Shown here piece by piece: positions 20,991-29,746 of a stretch of 64,000 bases of DNA. The position numbers and the translations under genes were made by a program. The stretch comes from Bog-473 sp963743785 (GTDB lineage: Bacteria; Actinomycetota; Acidimicrobiia; Acidimicrobiales; RAAP-2): positions 434,001 through 498,000 of the forward strand of contig CAVURD010000004.1 in the NCBI GenBank assembly GCA_963743785.1. Direction: 5' to 3'. Positions within the stretch are counted from its first letter, which is position 1. Each line of letters starts with the position of its first letter. A model generated the notes under the pieces. That model had not been told where the DNA came from, searched no databases, and was given only the letters and a program-made list of their open reading frames with translations.

Positions 20991-21395
20991 ATGACCGCGC
21001 CCGACGAACGACGAGCCGCCGGAATGGCCAAGATGCAGGAGGTCTACGGGTTCTCCGTGGACCCGGACGTCATGCCCGGCGACTACACCGCCATGATGGT
21101 CGATCAACTGTTCGGAAGCATCTGGACTCGCGGCGCACTGGACACACGTGATCGCCGCCTCCTGACCATGGGTGTGTTGGCTGCCCTGGGCCAAAACGAC
21201 CTGCTCGACCTTCAGTTCGATTCTGCGCTCGCCCGTGACGAGCTCACCGAAGAACAACTCCGGGAAGTGGTCATCCACCTGACGCACTACGTCGGTTGGC
21301 CCCTCTCGGTGGGGATGAACCAGGCCGCCGAACAGGTCATCGCGCGGCGCGCCGCGAACGCCCAGAACAACCCCCAGAACAGTGAGGAGGACTGA
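20991..21395 (+). CDS. Carboxymuconolactone decarboxylase family protein
   Basis: A 134-residue all-helical protein matching the CMD family: the TRGALDTRDRRLLTMGVLAALGQ block and EQLREVVIHLTHYVGWPLSVG. The CxxC of AhpD-type peroxidases is absent, so it belongs with the decarboxylase-like members. It opens a plus-strand operon followed directly by the crotonase gene, whose ATG comes right after this stop. The reaction is unknown; the family occurs in aromatic and sterol catabolic operons. Confidence 0.85.
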   Translation: MTAPDERRAAGMAKMQEVYGFSVDPDVMPGDYTAMMVDQLFGSIWTRGALDTRDRRLLTMGVLAALGQNDLLDLQFDSALARDELTEEQLREVVIHLTHYVGWPLSVGMNQAAEQVIARRAANAQNNPQNSEED

Positions 21396-22181
21396 ATGAC
21401 GACCGGTGACGTTCCGGCGAGCCGGATTGTGATCGACAACCCGGTCGGTGGCGTCAGGGTGGTGGCCTTCGACCGACCCGAGGTGCGAAATGCCTTCGAT
21501 ACGACGATGTACCTCCAAGTCACGGAGGCACTGGTCGAGGCCGACCGTGATGACACGGTGAGCGTGCTCATCCTCACCGGACGCGGCAGTGCCTTCACCT
21601 CGGGTCAGGATCTGGCCGAAATGGCGGCCATGGCCGCCGGGAGGGCGGTCGAAGGGGCGGGGCAAGGATTCATGGGGCTGCTCGATGCCATGACCGAGCT
21701 CTCCGTGCCCATGTTGGCCGCCGTGAACGGCGTCGCCGTGGGGCTGGGATTCACCGTCCTGGCCCACTGTGATCTCGTGCTGGTCGACGAATCGGCCCGT
21801 CTACGGGCGCCGTTCGCCGAACTGGGCGTCCCGCCCGAGGCGGCCAGCAGCGTCCTCTTCCCGGCCCGGATGGGATGGCAGCAGGCCGCCCGGATCCTGT
21901 TGACCTCGGACTGGGTGAGCGCCCGGGAGGCGGTTGACCTCGGGCTCGCCCTGCGGGTCTGCGCCGAAGGCACGACGCTGGATGAGACCGTCGCCGTGGC
22001 GACCCGGATCGCCGCCCATCCACGAGCTGCGACCCGCGCCATCGCCTCTTTGATGCGAGCCGGACAACACGACCTGGTGCACGCGGCCAACCGACGGGAG
22101 CAGGCGGCCTTCGCCGGGCTCCTCGGCCAGGCCGCGTCGACCGGGACCCTGGCCGACTTTGCGGCCAAGGCGCCTTCGTAA
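21396..22181 (+). CDS. Enoyl-CoA hydratase/isomerase (crotonase) family
   Basis: A 261-residue crotonase. The oxyanion-hole segments are SAFTSGQDLAEM and VNGVAVGLGFTVLAHCDLV. The catalytic region reads PFAELGVPPEAASSVLFP. The Glu sits in PPEAASS, the arrangement of delta3-delta2-enoyl-CoA isomerases, and the first hydratase Glu position is replaced. It may therefore move a double bond rather than hydrate one. It starts directly after the CMD stop and ends 5 bp before the LLM gene, so it is clearly in one operon. Confidence 0.88.
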   Translation: MTTGDVPASRIVIDNPVGGVRVVAFDRPEVRNAFDTTMYLQVTEALVEADRDDTVSVLILTGRGSAFTSGQDLAEMAAMAAGRAVEGAGQGFMGLLDAMTELSVPMLAAVNGVAVGLGFTVLAHCDLVLVDESARLRAPFAELGVPPEAASSVLFPARMGWQQAARILLTSDWVSAREAVDLGLALRVCAEGTTLDETVAVATRIAAHPRAATRAIASLMRAGQHDLVHAANRREQAAFAGLLGQAASTGTLADFAAKAPS

Positions 22182-22186
22182 TCACC

Positions 22187-23047
22187 ATGCGTCTGGGGAT
22201 CACCGCCTTCCTGACCGACCGCGACATGCGTCCGGCCGCCCTGGCCCGTTTTGTCGAGGACCACGGCTTCGACTCCTTGTACCTACCGGAGCACACCCAC
22301 CTTCCGGTCCGGGCGGACGCCCCTCCGGCGCTGGTCGAGGGGGTGCGGCCGGATGACTACCAACGAGGACTCTGCCCATTGGTGGCGCTCTCTTCGGCCA
22401 TCGAGACCACCAGCCGCCTCCGCCTGGGCACCGGCATTCTGCTCGCCGCCCAGCACGATCCGATCGTCTTGGCCAAGCAGATCGCCACCCTCGACCACCT
22501 CTCTGGAGGCCGGTTCACCCTCGGTCTGGGGTTCGGCTGGAACCGGGCCGAGGCGGAGGACCATGGCGTTGACTTCAGCCGTCGCCACACCCTGGTCCGT
22601 GAGTACTTCTACTGCATGGAGGCCCTGTGGTCCCAGGACCGGGCCGAATACCACGGTGAGCTCATCGACCTGCCCCCGGCCTGGGCCTGGCCCAAACCGG
22701 TGCAGCAACCACGGGTGCGGACGCTCATCGGGGGCGGGTCCGGCCCGGCGGTGCTGGGCGCGGTGGCCGAGTACGCCGACGGCTGGATGCCCATCGGAGG
22801 CAGCGGCCTGGGTGACGCCATTCCACGCCTGCACCATCTGGCCGAACTGGCCGGACGTGATCCGGCTGAGCTGGCCGTCATCCCGTTCGGCACCATCGCC
22901 AACGAGGCCAAGCTCGACCACTATGCCGGTCTCGGCGTCGACGAGGTCGTCCTTCGCGTGCGCTCGGGCTCCGGAGACGAGATGCGCGCCCAGGTCGAAC
23001 CGCTCGCTGCCCTGGTGGAATTCGCCGCCGCGCTGGGGCCGGCGTAA
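22187..23047 (+). CDS. LLM-class F420-dependent oxidoreductase
   Basis: A complete 286-residue luciferase-like protein. The N-terminus carries ITAFLTDRDMRPAALARFVEDHGFDSLYLPEHTH, followed by RLGTGILLAAQHDPIVLAKQIATLDHLSGGR, which is very typical of actinobacterial F420-dependent LLM enzymes, then LGLGFGWNRAEAEDHG. It probably oxidises or reduces a pathway intermediate with F420 or FMN. It lies 5 bp after the crotonase gene. The cofactor is inferred from subfamily resemblance. Confidence 0.88.
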   Translation: MRLGITAFLTDRDMRPAALARFVEDHGFDSLYLPEHTHLPVRADAPPALVEGVRPDDYQRGLCPLVALSSAIETTSRLRLGTGILLAAQHDPIVLAKQIATLDHLSGGRFTLGLGFGWNRAEAEDHGVDFSRRHTLVREYFYCMEALWSQDRAEYHGELIDLPPAWAWPKPVQQPRVRTLIGGGSGPAVLGAVAEYADGWMPIGGSGLGDAIPRLHHLAELAGRDPAELAVIPFGTIANEAKLDHYAGLGVDEVVLRVRSGSGDEMRAQVEPLAALVEFAAALGPA

Positions 23048-23092
23048 GTACTCCGGAAAAACCGCCCCGCCATACGCACAAGGATGGTCACC

Positions 23093-24319
23093 ATGGACGA
23101 CTCGACTCCCCGCCTGGGCGGCACCACTCCTCTGCCCAAGATCATCAGCGTCGACGATCACGTCGTCGAACCGGCTCACCTGTGGCAGACCTGGCTGCCC
23201 GCCCGGTTCCGCGAGCGGGGTCCGCACGCGGAGCGACGCGGCATCGGGGAGATGGAGCACATCGGCGGCGGAACCTACCGGCAGAGCTTCGACCCCGACG
23301 GTCCCCCGGCCGACTGCTGGGTCTACGAGGACCTCGTCTACATCAACAAGCGCCACGTGGCCGCCGTGGGGTTCGACCGGGACGACATGACCATGTCACC
23401 CATCACCTACGACGAGATGCGCCCGGGGTGCTACGAGCCCAAGGCCAGAGTGGCCGACATGACGTCGAACTGGGTCGAGGCCAGCCTGTGCTTCCCCTCC
23501 TTCCCGCGCTTCTGCGGACAGACCTTCCTCGAGGCCAAGGACCGGGAAGTGGCCGAAGCCTGTGTCGTGGCCTACAACGACTGGATGGTGGAGGAGTGGT
23601 GTGGGGACTCCGGCGGCGCGCTCCTTCCCCTGTGCCTGATCCCACTGTGGGACGCCGCCAAGGCCGCGGCCGAAGTCCGCCGCAATGCCGCCCGTGGTGT
23701 GCGCGCCGTCTGCTTCAGTGAGATTCCGCCCCACCTGGGGCTCCCCTCCATTCACAGCGGGTACTGGGACCCCTTCTTCGCCGCCTGCGAGGAGACCAAG
23801 ACCGTCGTCTGCATGCACATCGGTTCGTCGTCCAAGATGCCGGCCACCTCGGCCGATGCGCCCGTGGCCGTGGCGGCCACGCTCAGCTTCGGCAACGCCA
23901 TGTCGTCCCTGTGCGACTTCCTCTTCTCCGGAGTGCTCATCCGCTACCCCAAGCTGATCCTGGCCTACTCGGAAGGGCAGATCGGCTGGTTGCCCTACAT
24001 CCTGGAACGGGCCGACGACGTGTGGCGGGAGCACCGGGCCTGGGGCGGGGTCAAAGATGTGGTGCTCGAACCCCCGTCGAACTACTTCCGCCGTCAGGTC
24101 TACGGCTGCTTCTTCCGCGACCAGCACGGTCTCGACTCACTCGACGCCATCGGGGCGGACCGCATCACCTTCGAGACCGACTACCCCCACACCGACTCCA
24201 CCTGGCCCGAGACCCGTGCCGTGGCCGAGCAGATGGTCCGACACCTCTCCGATGACGACGTCTACCGCATCATGCGCGGCAACGCCATCGACATGCTCGG
24301 CCTCGAACTCGGTCGGTGA
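23093..24319 (+). CDS. Amidohydrolase-2 family metal-dependent hydrolase (paralog C)
   Basis: 408 residues, closely related to the gene at 7576-8814 over its whole length. The metal motif is SVDDHVVEPAHLW (DxH), with VCMHIGSSSK and FETDYPHTDSTWPET at the C-terminal side of the barrel. The ATG at 23093 follows AAGGATGGTCACC; an ATG at 23084 overlaps that Shine-Dalgarno sequence and is less likely. It ends the CMD, crotonase, LLM operon and is convergent with the hemolysin III gene. It probably acts on a related but different intermediate from paralog A. Confidence 0.9.
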   Translation: MDDSTPRLGGTTPLPKIISVDDHVVEPAHLWQTWLPARFRERGPHAERRGIGEMEHIGGGTYRQSFDPDGPPADCWVYEDLVYINKRHVAAVGFDRDDMTMSPITYDEMRPGCYEPKARVADMTSNWVEASLCFPSFPRFCGQTFLEAKDREVAEACVVAYNDWMVEEWCGDSGGALLPLCLIPLWDAAKAAAEVRRNAARGVRAVCFSEIPPHLGLPSIHSGYWDPFFAACEETKTVVCMHIGSSSKMPATSADAPVAVAATLSFGNAMSSLCDFLFSGVLIRYPKLILAYSEGQIGWLPYILERADDVWREHRAWGGVKDVVLEPPSNYFRRQVYGCFFRDQHGLDSLDAIGADRITFETDYPHTDSTWPETRAVAEQMVRHLSDDDVYRIMRGNAIDMLGLELGR

Positions 24320-24328
24320 CCGCCGCCT

Positions 24329-25036
24329 TCAGTAGCGGGGCAGCGCGATGAAGGCGATCAGATAGGCGAAGGTGCCGGCGCCGACCAGCGTGCAGGCGTG
24401 AAACACCTCGTGAAAGCCGAACACACCAGGCCACGGATCCGGGCGCTTGCGGGCGTACACCAGGGCACCCGAGGTGTAGAAGAGCCCGGCGATCAGCATC
24501 AGGACGAAACCGACCCAACCCAGACTCCGGACCAATTGCGGCGCCACGATCAGCGAGCACCATCCGACCACGACGTAGGGCACGGCGACGGCCCACTGCG
24601 GTGCGTCGAGCCAGACCTGGCGCAGGACGATCCCGACCAGGGCACCGGCCCAGACCAGGCTCAGGACCAGCGCCTGGGACCAGCCGGCCAGGGCCAGACC
24701 CGCCAGTCCGGTGGACGTGCCGGCGATGCCAATGAAGATGGCGCTGTGATCGGCCCGGCGCATGCGGCGCCACGCCGGCGCAGACCAGCGGATCCGATGG
24801 AACAGCGCGCTCGTCCCGAACATGAACAGCATCGAAAGCACGTAGACGCTGAGCACGAACCTGCTCCACCCGTTCGGCGCGGCGGCGATGAGAAACGGGC
24901 CACCGATGAGCCACGCCACGACGGCACCGACGTGCAGCCACCCGCGCAGCAAGGGCCTGGGGCCCAGGTTGTCCGCCCCCGCCGATCCTGCGTCATCGGT
25001 GACCCCGGCTCGCCGTGCGACATCCTGGCCGGTCAT
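24329..25036 (-). CDS. Hemolysin III / PAQR-type membrane protein
   Basis: A 235-residue integral membrane protein with about seven hydrophobic segments. It carries the HlyIII/PAQR signature elements SALFHRIRW, RRADHSAIFIGIAGTSTG and the C-terminal FHEVFHACTLVGAGTF, which provide the conserved Ser/His/Asp/His residues thought to bind zinc. Function in bacteria is unclear, with hydrolase or membrane-stress roles proposed. The ATG overlaps the serB stop as ATGA, so it is coupled to serB. Confidence 0.88.
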   Translation of the reverse strand: MTGQDVARRAGVTDDAGSAGADNLGPRPLLRGWLHVGAVVAWLIGGPFLIAAAPNGWSRFVLSVYVLSMLFMFGTSALFHRIRWSAPAWRRMRRADHSAIFIGIAGTSTGLAGLALAGWSQALVLSLVWAGALVGIVLRQVWLDAPQWAVAVPYVVVGWCSLIVAPQLVRSLGWVGFVLMLIAGLFYTSGALVYARKRPDPWPGVFGFHEVFHACTLVGAGTFAYLIAFIALPRY

Positions 25037-26235
25037 GACCCACCAGCCTCCTCCATCCGATCGGCCGATTCCACCTCATCGCGGCTGATGCCGAGCAGGA
25101 ACAGAATGGCATCGAGATAGGGCACGCTGAGCGCGGTATCCGCTGCTTGACGCACCAACGGCTTGGCGTTGAAGGCAATGCCCAAGCCGGCCGCGGCCAA
25201 CATGTCGAGATCATTGGCACCGTCGCCGACGGCGATGGTCCGCGACAGCGGGACTCCGGCCTGGTTGGCGAACCGTACGAGCGCGTCCGCCTTTGCGGCT
25301 CGATCGACGATCGGTCCGACCAGTCCCCCGGTGAGGACTCCATCTTCGATCTCCAGTACGTTGGCCGCCAAGGAGTCGATCCCCAACTGGGCGACCAGTG
25401 GCGCCAGGACCTGGGTGAATCCCCCGCTCACCACGGCGATCTCGTAGCCCAGTCGTTTGAGCGTCCGCACCAGCGTGCGGGCCCCGGGGGTCAAGAGCAG
25501 CTCGCCGCGCACGACCTCCAGATCCGACTCGTCCAGACCTCGCAGAAGCCGCACCCGCTGCCGCAAGGCTGCGTCGAAGTCGACGGATCCCTCCATGGCC
25601 GCCCGGGTGACGTGGGCGACCTGCGCGCCGCATCCACGCCGTTCGGCCAGGAGATCGATCACCTCTCCTTGCAGAAGGGTCGAATCGGCATCGAGCACGA
25701 TCAGGTGCCGGGCCCGGCGGTGGAGTCCGGCTCTCTGGACCGCGATGTCGACCTCGCTCCGGACGGCTTCGTCGGCCAGGGCGCGGCGGAGCCGGTCGAG
25801 GTCGCCGCCGGTCACCGCGAGCTCGTAGCTCTGCACCGGATAGTCCGACAGGCGGACGATCCGCTCAATGTTGCCGTGGCATTGGGCGATCCGGCCCGTG
25901 ACATTGGCCAGCGTCGACGCACCGATCGTCGGCGCCAGCACGATCACCAGAATTCGATCGCGCCCCGACGCCACTTCGGCTTCGACCAGCGGCGCGATCG
26001 AGACGGCGACGTTGCTGCTCGCAAAATGGCGGGCGATGGCCCGCGCCGTCACGTCGATTTCGCCTGGCCGGTCGACGCCGATCTCCACGCAGAGCAGGAG
26101 ACGACCGTGGACCCGCACCTGCTCGACATCGCGCACGCCAATGTGACCGGCCTCGAGCGCGGCGAACAGGCGTTGGGCCAGGCCCGGTCCATCCTGACCA
26201 CTCAGGGTCACCAGATAGGGCAGGTGCGGGTCCAT
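25033..26235 (-). CDS. serB: Phosphoserine phosphatase
   Basis: A 400-residue SerB of the long actinobacterial type, catalysing the last step of serine synthesis. Two N-terminal ACT-like regions (residues 1-165, YLVTLSGQDGPGLAQRL and DRILVIVLAPTIG) precede the HAD phosphatase domain. That domain has motif I LDADSTLLQGEV (nucleophile and general-acid Asp), motif II VVSGGFTQ, a Lys in AAKADAL, and motif IV VGDGANDLDMLAAAG. The ACT domains suggest serine feedback. It is upstream of and coupled to the hemolysin III gene. Confidence 0.93.
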   Translation of the reverse strand: MDPHLPYLVTLSGQDGPGLAQRLFAALEAGHIGVRDVEQVRVHGRLLLCVEIGVDRPGEIDVTARAIARHFASSNVAVSIAPLVEAEVASGRDRILVIVLAPTIGASTLANVTGRIAQCHGNIERIVRLSDYPVQSYELAVTGGDLDRLRRALADEAVRSEVDIAVQRAGLHRRARHLIVLDADSTLLQGEVIDLLAERRGCGAQVAHVTRAAMEGSVDFDAALRQRVRLLRGLDESDLEVVRGELLLTPGARTLVRTLKRLGYEIAVVSGGFTQVLAPLVAQLGIDSLAANVLEIEDGVLTGGLVGPIVDRAAKADALVRFANQAGVPLSRTIAVGDGANDLDMLAAAGLGIAFNAKPLVRQAADTALSVPYLDAILFLLGISRDEVESADRMEEAGGS

Positions 26236-26275
26236 GGAGGTCTCACGGTATCGGGCCGTGCCGGACCGCCGACGC

Positions 26276-26938
26276 CTACGGGACGGCGTCGCGCTTCAGG
26301 TCAACCCAGCCCTGTCCGTCCACCCAGTGCCGGATGACCATGGCCGGCACCCCCGCGATCACGCAGCGATCCGGGAAGGTGCCCCGGACGACCGCGCCGG
26401 CCGCCACGACGCAATTTTCACCGATGTGGGCACCCGGCAAGACGACGACGTTGGCCCCCAACCAGCTTCCCGAACCGATACGCACGCTTGCCTCAACCGG
26501 CCACTGTCGTCCGATCGGTTGGTACGGGTCTTCATAGGTGTGGTTCTGATCGGTGACGTACAAGTAGGGGCCCGTCTGGATGTCATCGCCAATTTCGATG
26601 GACCAGTGGCCCACGATGTGCGAGCCCCGGCCGATGAGGCATCGGCTTCCGATACGCACGACCGGGTCGGTGGGCATGTCCTGTCCCGGAGCCATGCCGG
26701 CCGTGATACAGGTGTTCGGGCCGACCAGGGTCTCCGCCCCGATCTGGATGCGGTGCTCGTTGTAGATGGAGCCCTGCGGAAAGAGCAGGCAGGCGCCGCG
26801 GCCCATGGCGCCGAAGCGCCGGCCGCGCGGATCGTCGGGACCGATGGCACCCAATTCGCCGGCCACGTTCCAAGCGCCGTGAACCAGCCGGGAAATCCCC
26901 CGCCGCAGCGGTCCGGGAAGCTTGCGGGCCCAACTCAC
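26276..26938 (-). CDS. Hexapeptide-repeat (left-handed beta-helix) acyltransferase
   Basis: A 220-residue protein with repeating hexapeptide turns ([LIV]-G-x4) through its middle and C-terminal half, for example IQIGAETLVG, VRIGSRCLIG, IEIGDDIQTG, VRIGSGSWLGANVVVLPGAHIGENCVVAAGAVV. The end VIAGVPAMVI is typical of LbetaH O-acetyltransferases such as maltose/nodulation acetyltransferases. It would use acetyl-CoA or another acyl-CoA to modify a sugar or similar acceptor. It lies 40 bp upstream of serB but has no obvious functional link to it. Confidence 0.85.
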   Translation of the reverse strand: MSWARKLPGPLRRGISRLVHGAWNVAGELGAIGPDDPRGRRFGAMGRGACLLFPQGSIYNEHRIQIGAETLVGPNTCITAGMAPGQDMPTDPVVRIGSRCLIGRGSHIVGHWSIEIGDDIQTGPYLYVTDQNHTYEDPYQPIGRQWPVEASVRIGSGSWLGANVVVLPGAHIGENCVVAAGAVVRGTFPDRCVIAGVPAMVIRHWVDGQGWVDLKRDAVP

Positions 26939-27049
26939 CGCGCGGAATGGTAGGTGGACTTGTGGCGCGCGTTGGCGGCCGTCCCTGGGTTCACCGGGTC
27001 AGTATGACCCCAATTGACCCCCTCCCCCCTCTACGATCACTCGGCAGAT

Positions 27050-28114
27050 ATGCACAGTTACCCGATACGACGTCGCCCCGGCTTGGCTCTCCTGTCCCTG
27101 GCCGGTCTCTCCGGATTGGTGCTGAGCGCCTGTTCTTCGGCACCGGCGGCGGTCAAGAAAGCGGACCCGCCGACCTCGACGTCCACGACCGCCAAGCCGG
27201 CGCCGCCGCCGACGTGCCCGCTCACAGGCTTGCCCGTGCCCGGCGGCGCGGCCGCACCGGCCCGACCCGCCCTCGCCGTCAAGGTCGACAACTATCCCAC
27301 CGCCCGTCCCCAAAGCGGCCTCGACAAGGCGGACGTCATCTACGAGGAGCCGGTGGAAGGTGGCATCACCCGCTACGCCGCCGTGTTCCAATGCCAAGAT
27401 GCCGCATCGGTCGGCCCCGTACGGTCAGCCCGAAACATCGACATCGGCATCCTGGGCCAGTTGGGCAACCCGCTCTTAGCGCATGTCGGCGGCATTCCAC
27501 CCGTGCTCGCCAACATCGACGCCTCACCCATCGTCAACGTCGACCTGGGCGAGAACGGGTCGATCATCACCCACCCGGCGGGTCGCTACGCCCCGTACGA
27601 CACCTACTCATCAACCGCACAGATGTGGGGAACGCACCCGACGATGACCACCCCGCCCCAACCGCTCTTCGGCTATTCGGCCACCCCACCGGCCGGGACA
27701 CCGGTGGCCAGCGTGAACATCAATTTCTCGGGTACCTCGAACGTGACCTGGACCTACAACCCGACCACCCGCCAGTTCGAGCGCTTCTACAACGGGACCA
27801 CTCCCGACACGCTGGCAGACGGGACACAAAACGCCGCGGCCAACGTCGTGGTCCAATACGTCCACATCAGTTACGGGCCCTGGCTCGAGAACAGCGAAGG
27901 CGGGCTCGAGGTGCAGGCCGATCTCTACCCCGACGCCAGCGGCCAGGCCCAGGTCTTCCGCAACGGCGTCGAGATCACCGGCACGTGGCAGCGCTCCGCA
28001 CTGGGCTCACCCACCCAATTCCTCACCACGGCCGGCACGCCGATCACCATGCAACCCGGGCAGACGTGGGTCGAGCTGGTGCCCGACACGATCACGACCG
28101 CCGTCACTCCCTGA
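27050..28114 (+). CDS. DUF3048 lipoprotein
   Basis: A 354-residue exported lipoprotein. The signal peptide (RRRPGLALLSLAGLSGLVLSA) ends in a lipobox LSAC, followed by a Ser/Thr/Pro linker and a DUF3048 (YerB-like) domain: PALAVKVDNYPTARPQSGLDKADVIYEEPVEGGITRY, VGPVRSARNIDI and THPAGRYAPYD. The C-terminal half contains LQPG-type motifs such as MQPGQTWVELVP. Function is unknown; YerB homologues are extracytoplasmic. The ATG at 27050 is chosen over an upstream TTG frame because it starts just before the positively charged signal. It is convergent with recA. Confidence 0.85.
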   Translation: MHSYPIRRRPGLALLSLAGLSGLVLSACSSAPAAVKKADPPTSTSTTAKPAPPPTCPLTGLPVPGGAAAPARPALAVKVDNYPTARPQSGLDKADVIYEEPVEGGITRYAAVFQCQDAASVGPVRSARNIDIGILGQLGNPLLAHVGGIPPVLANIDASPIVNVDLGENGSIITHPAGRYAPYDTYSSTAQMWGTHPTMTTPPQPLFGYSATPPAGTPVASVNINFSGTSNVTWTYNPTTRQFERFYNGTTPDTLADGTQNAAANVVVQYVHISYGPWLENSEGGLEVQADLYPDASGQAQVFRNGVEITGTWQRSALGSPTQFLTTAGTPITMQPGQTWVELVPDTITTAVTP

Positions 28115-28235
28115 CCGGCCCTGACGCGAAGCGCTCCGGACTGATCACCCGAGGGGGCGGGGTCAATCCGGAGCTACTTCGATGCTGTGAGAGGGTGGCC
28201 CAGGCGGTGGCAACACCTGAACCACGGGGGAAGGC

Positions 28236-29294
28236 CTATTTGTCCAGCATGATCGGAAGGTCATCGGCGTCGACGTCCATGCCCTCGGCGGAGACCTCGT
28301 CGGCGACCTTGGGGGCCAGAGCCTGGCGGACCCGGTCATCGACTTCGGCCATGAGCTGTGGGTTCTCCGTGAGGAAGACCTTGACGTTCTCCCGGCCTTG
28401 CCCGAGTTGCTCGCCCTCATAGGTGAACCAGGCGCCGGACTTCTTGATGAAGCCCAGTTCGACCGCCACGTCCAGCAGGGAGCCCTCGCGACTGATGCCC
28501 TTGCCGTACATGATGTCGAATTCGGCTTGCTTGAACGGTGCGGAACACTTGTTCTTGACCACCTTGACCCGGGTCCGGTTCCCGATCACATCGGCTCCGT
28601 CCTTGATCTGCTCGATGCGCCGGATGTCGAGGCGGACGGAGGAGTAGAACTTCAGGGCGCGTCCGCCGGATGTGACTTCGGGCGAGCCGTACATCACGCC
28701 GATCTTCTCCCGCAGTTGGTTGATGAAGATGGCGATCGTGCTCGACTTGGACAGCGTCCCCGTCAGCTTGCGCAGGGCCTGGGACATGAGGCGGGCCTGC
28801 AGGCCGGGGTGGGAGTCGCCCATCTCCCCCTCGATCTCGGCGCGCGGGGTCAGGGCCGCCACCGAGTCGATCACCAGGATGTCGAGCGCACCCGAGCGGA
28901 TGAGCATGTCGGCGATCTCCAGGGCCTGCTCGCCGGTGTCGGGCTGGGAGATGAGGAGATCGTCCACGTTCACCCCGATGGCGCCGGCGTACACCGGGTC
29001 CATGGCGTGTTCGGCATCGATATAGGCGCAGATCCCACCGTTGCGCTGCGCCTCGGCCACCGCATGCATGGCCAGGGTCGACTTTCCCGAGGACTCCGGT
29101 CCGTAGATCTCCACGATGCGTCCCCGGGGCAGCCCGCCGATGCCCAAGGCCAGGTCGAGCGAGAGCGCTCCGGTGGGGATGGACTCGATGTTCATGCTCA
29201 TGTTGTCGCCCATCCGCATGACCGAGCCCTTACCGAACTGCTTCTCAATCTGGCCCAGTGCTGCGTCCAGTGCCTTGTCCCGATCCTCGGCCAT
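28236..29294 (-). CDS. recA: Recombinase RecA
   Basis: A 352-residue RecA, the DNA strand-exchange ATPase and LexA/co-protease activator. Visible motifs are the Walker A EIYGPESSGKST, YIDAEHAMDPVYAG, Walker B LDILVIDSVAAL, the L1/L2 loop region GEMGDSHPG and SSTIAIFINQLREKIGVMYG, and the C-terminal acidic tail. No intein is present. The start MAEDRDKAL follows GAGGAGAGAC. No recX gene follows; the next gene downstream is the convergent DUF3048 lipoprotein. Upstream, a LexA box overlaps the likely promoter, so SOS induction is expected. Confidence 0.97.
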   Translation of the reverse strand: MAEDRDKALDAALGQIEKQFGKGSVMRMGDNMSMNIESIPTGALSLDLALGIGGLPRGRIVEIYGPESSGKSTLAMHAVAEAQRNGGICAYIDAEHAMDPVYAGAIGVNVDDLLISQPDTGEQALEIADMLIRSGALDILVIDSVAALTPRAEIEGEMGDSHPGLQARLMSQALRKLTGTLSKSSTIAIFINQLREKIGVMYGSPEVTSGGRALKFYSSVRLDIRRIEQIKDGADVIGNRTRVKVVKNKCSAPFKQAEFDIMYGKGISREGSLLDVAVELGFIKKSGAWFTYEGEQLGQGRENVKVFLTENPQLMAEVDDRVRQALAPKVADEVSAEGMDVDADDLPIMLDK

Positions 29295-29386
29295 GTCTCT
29301 CCTCGTTGTTCGTGCGGCAATCTGTCGTGTGGTGACCCTACGGGCGGGGTGTGACAACGGCCCGGCCGCCTCTGCTTCTGTGTCTC

Positions 29387-29414
29387 GTCGCCAATAGTAA
29401 CGAACGTGTGTTCG
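29387..29414 (-). promoter_or_regulatory. recA promoter with LexA/SOS box
   Basis: CGAACGTGTGTTCG at 29401-29414 is a perfect match to the Gram-positive/actinobacterial SOS box (CGAAC-N4-GTTCG). Reading toward recA, it is followed at once by TACTAT (29399-29394), a TANNNT-type -10 element, so bound LexA would block polymerase. The ATG lies about 107 bp downstream of the box. Confidence 0.85.
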
Positions 29415-29746
29415 CTCCGCGGGGATCCCCGCCCCCTACAAACGGTCCCCCCGGGACTACCTGGACACACGGGATTTTCATACCAGCACGGCCCTCGAGG
29501 ATCCCCTTCGATCGGCTCGGCTCGGCCCGGGCCGAGCCCGGACCGGGTGCCGGGCCCTCGGGGCCACGCTCCCGGGTGGCCTGCCGGGACGGCGGCCCGT
29601 TTCGGGTCACGTCTCGGTCACCACCATTCGAAGAGCGGACACATCCGGCGAACCGGTTCCGAGGGACATCTCGGCGCGCCGTCGAGCGCCGACCACCGTG
29701 CTCGCACCGACCCTCGTTCGCCACGAATGCGTGTGATGCTGGATGG
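29415..29746. other. Intergenic region without a recognised gene
   Basis: The 332 bp between the recA promoter and the secreted protein gene contain open frames on both strands with no recognisable domain. It is GC-rich with runs of G and C and should carry the promoter for the plus-strand gene. Nothing else convincing was seen. Confidence 0.4.
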
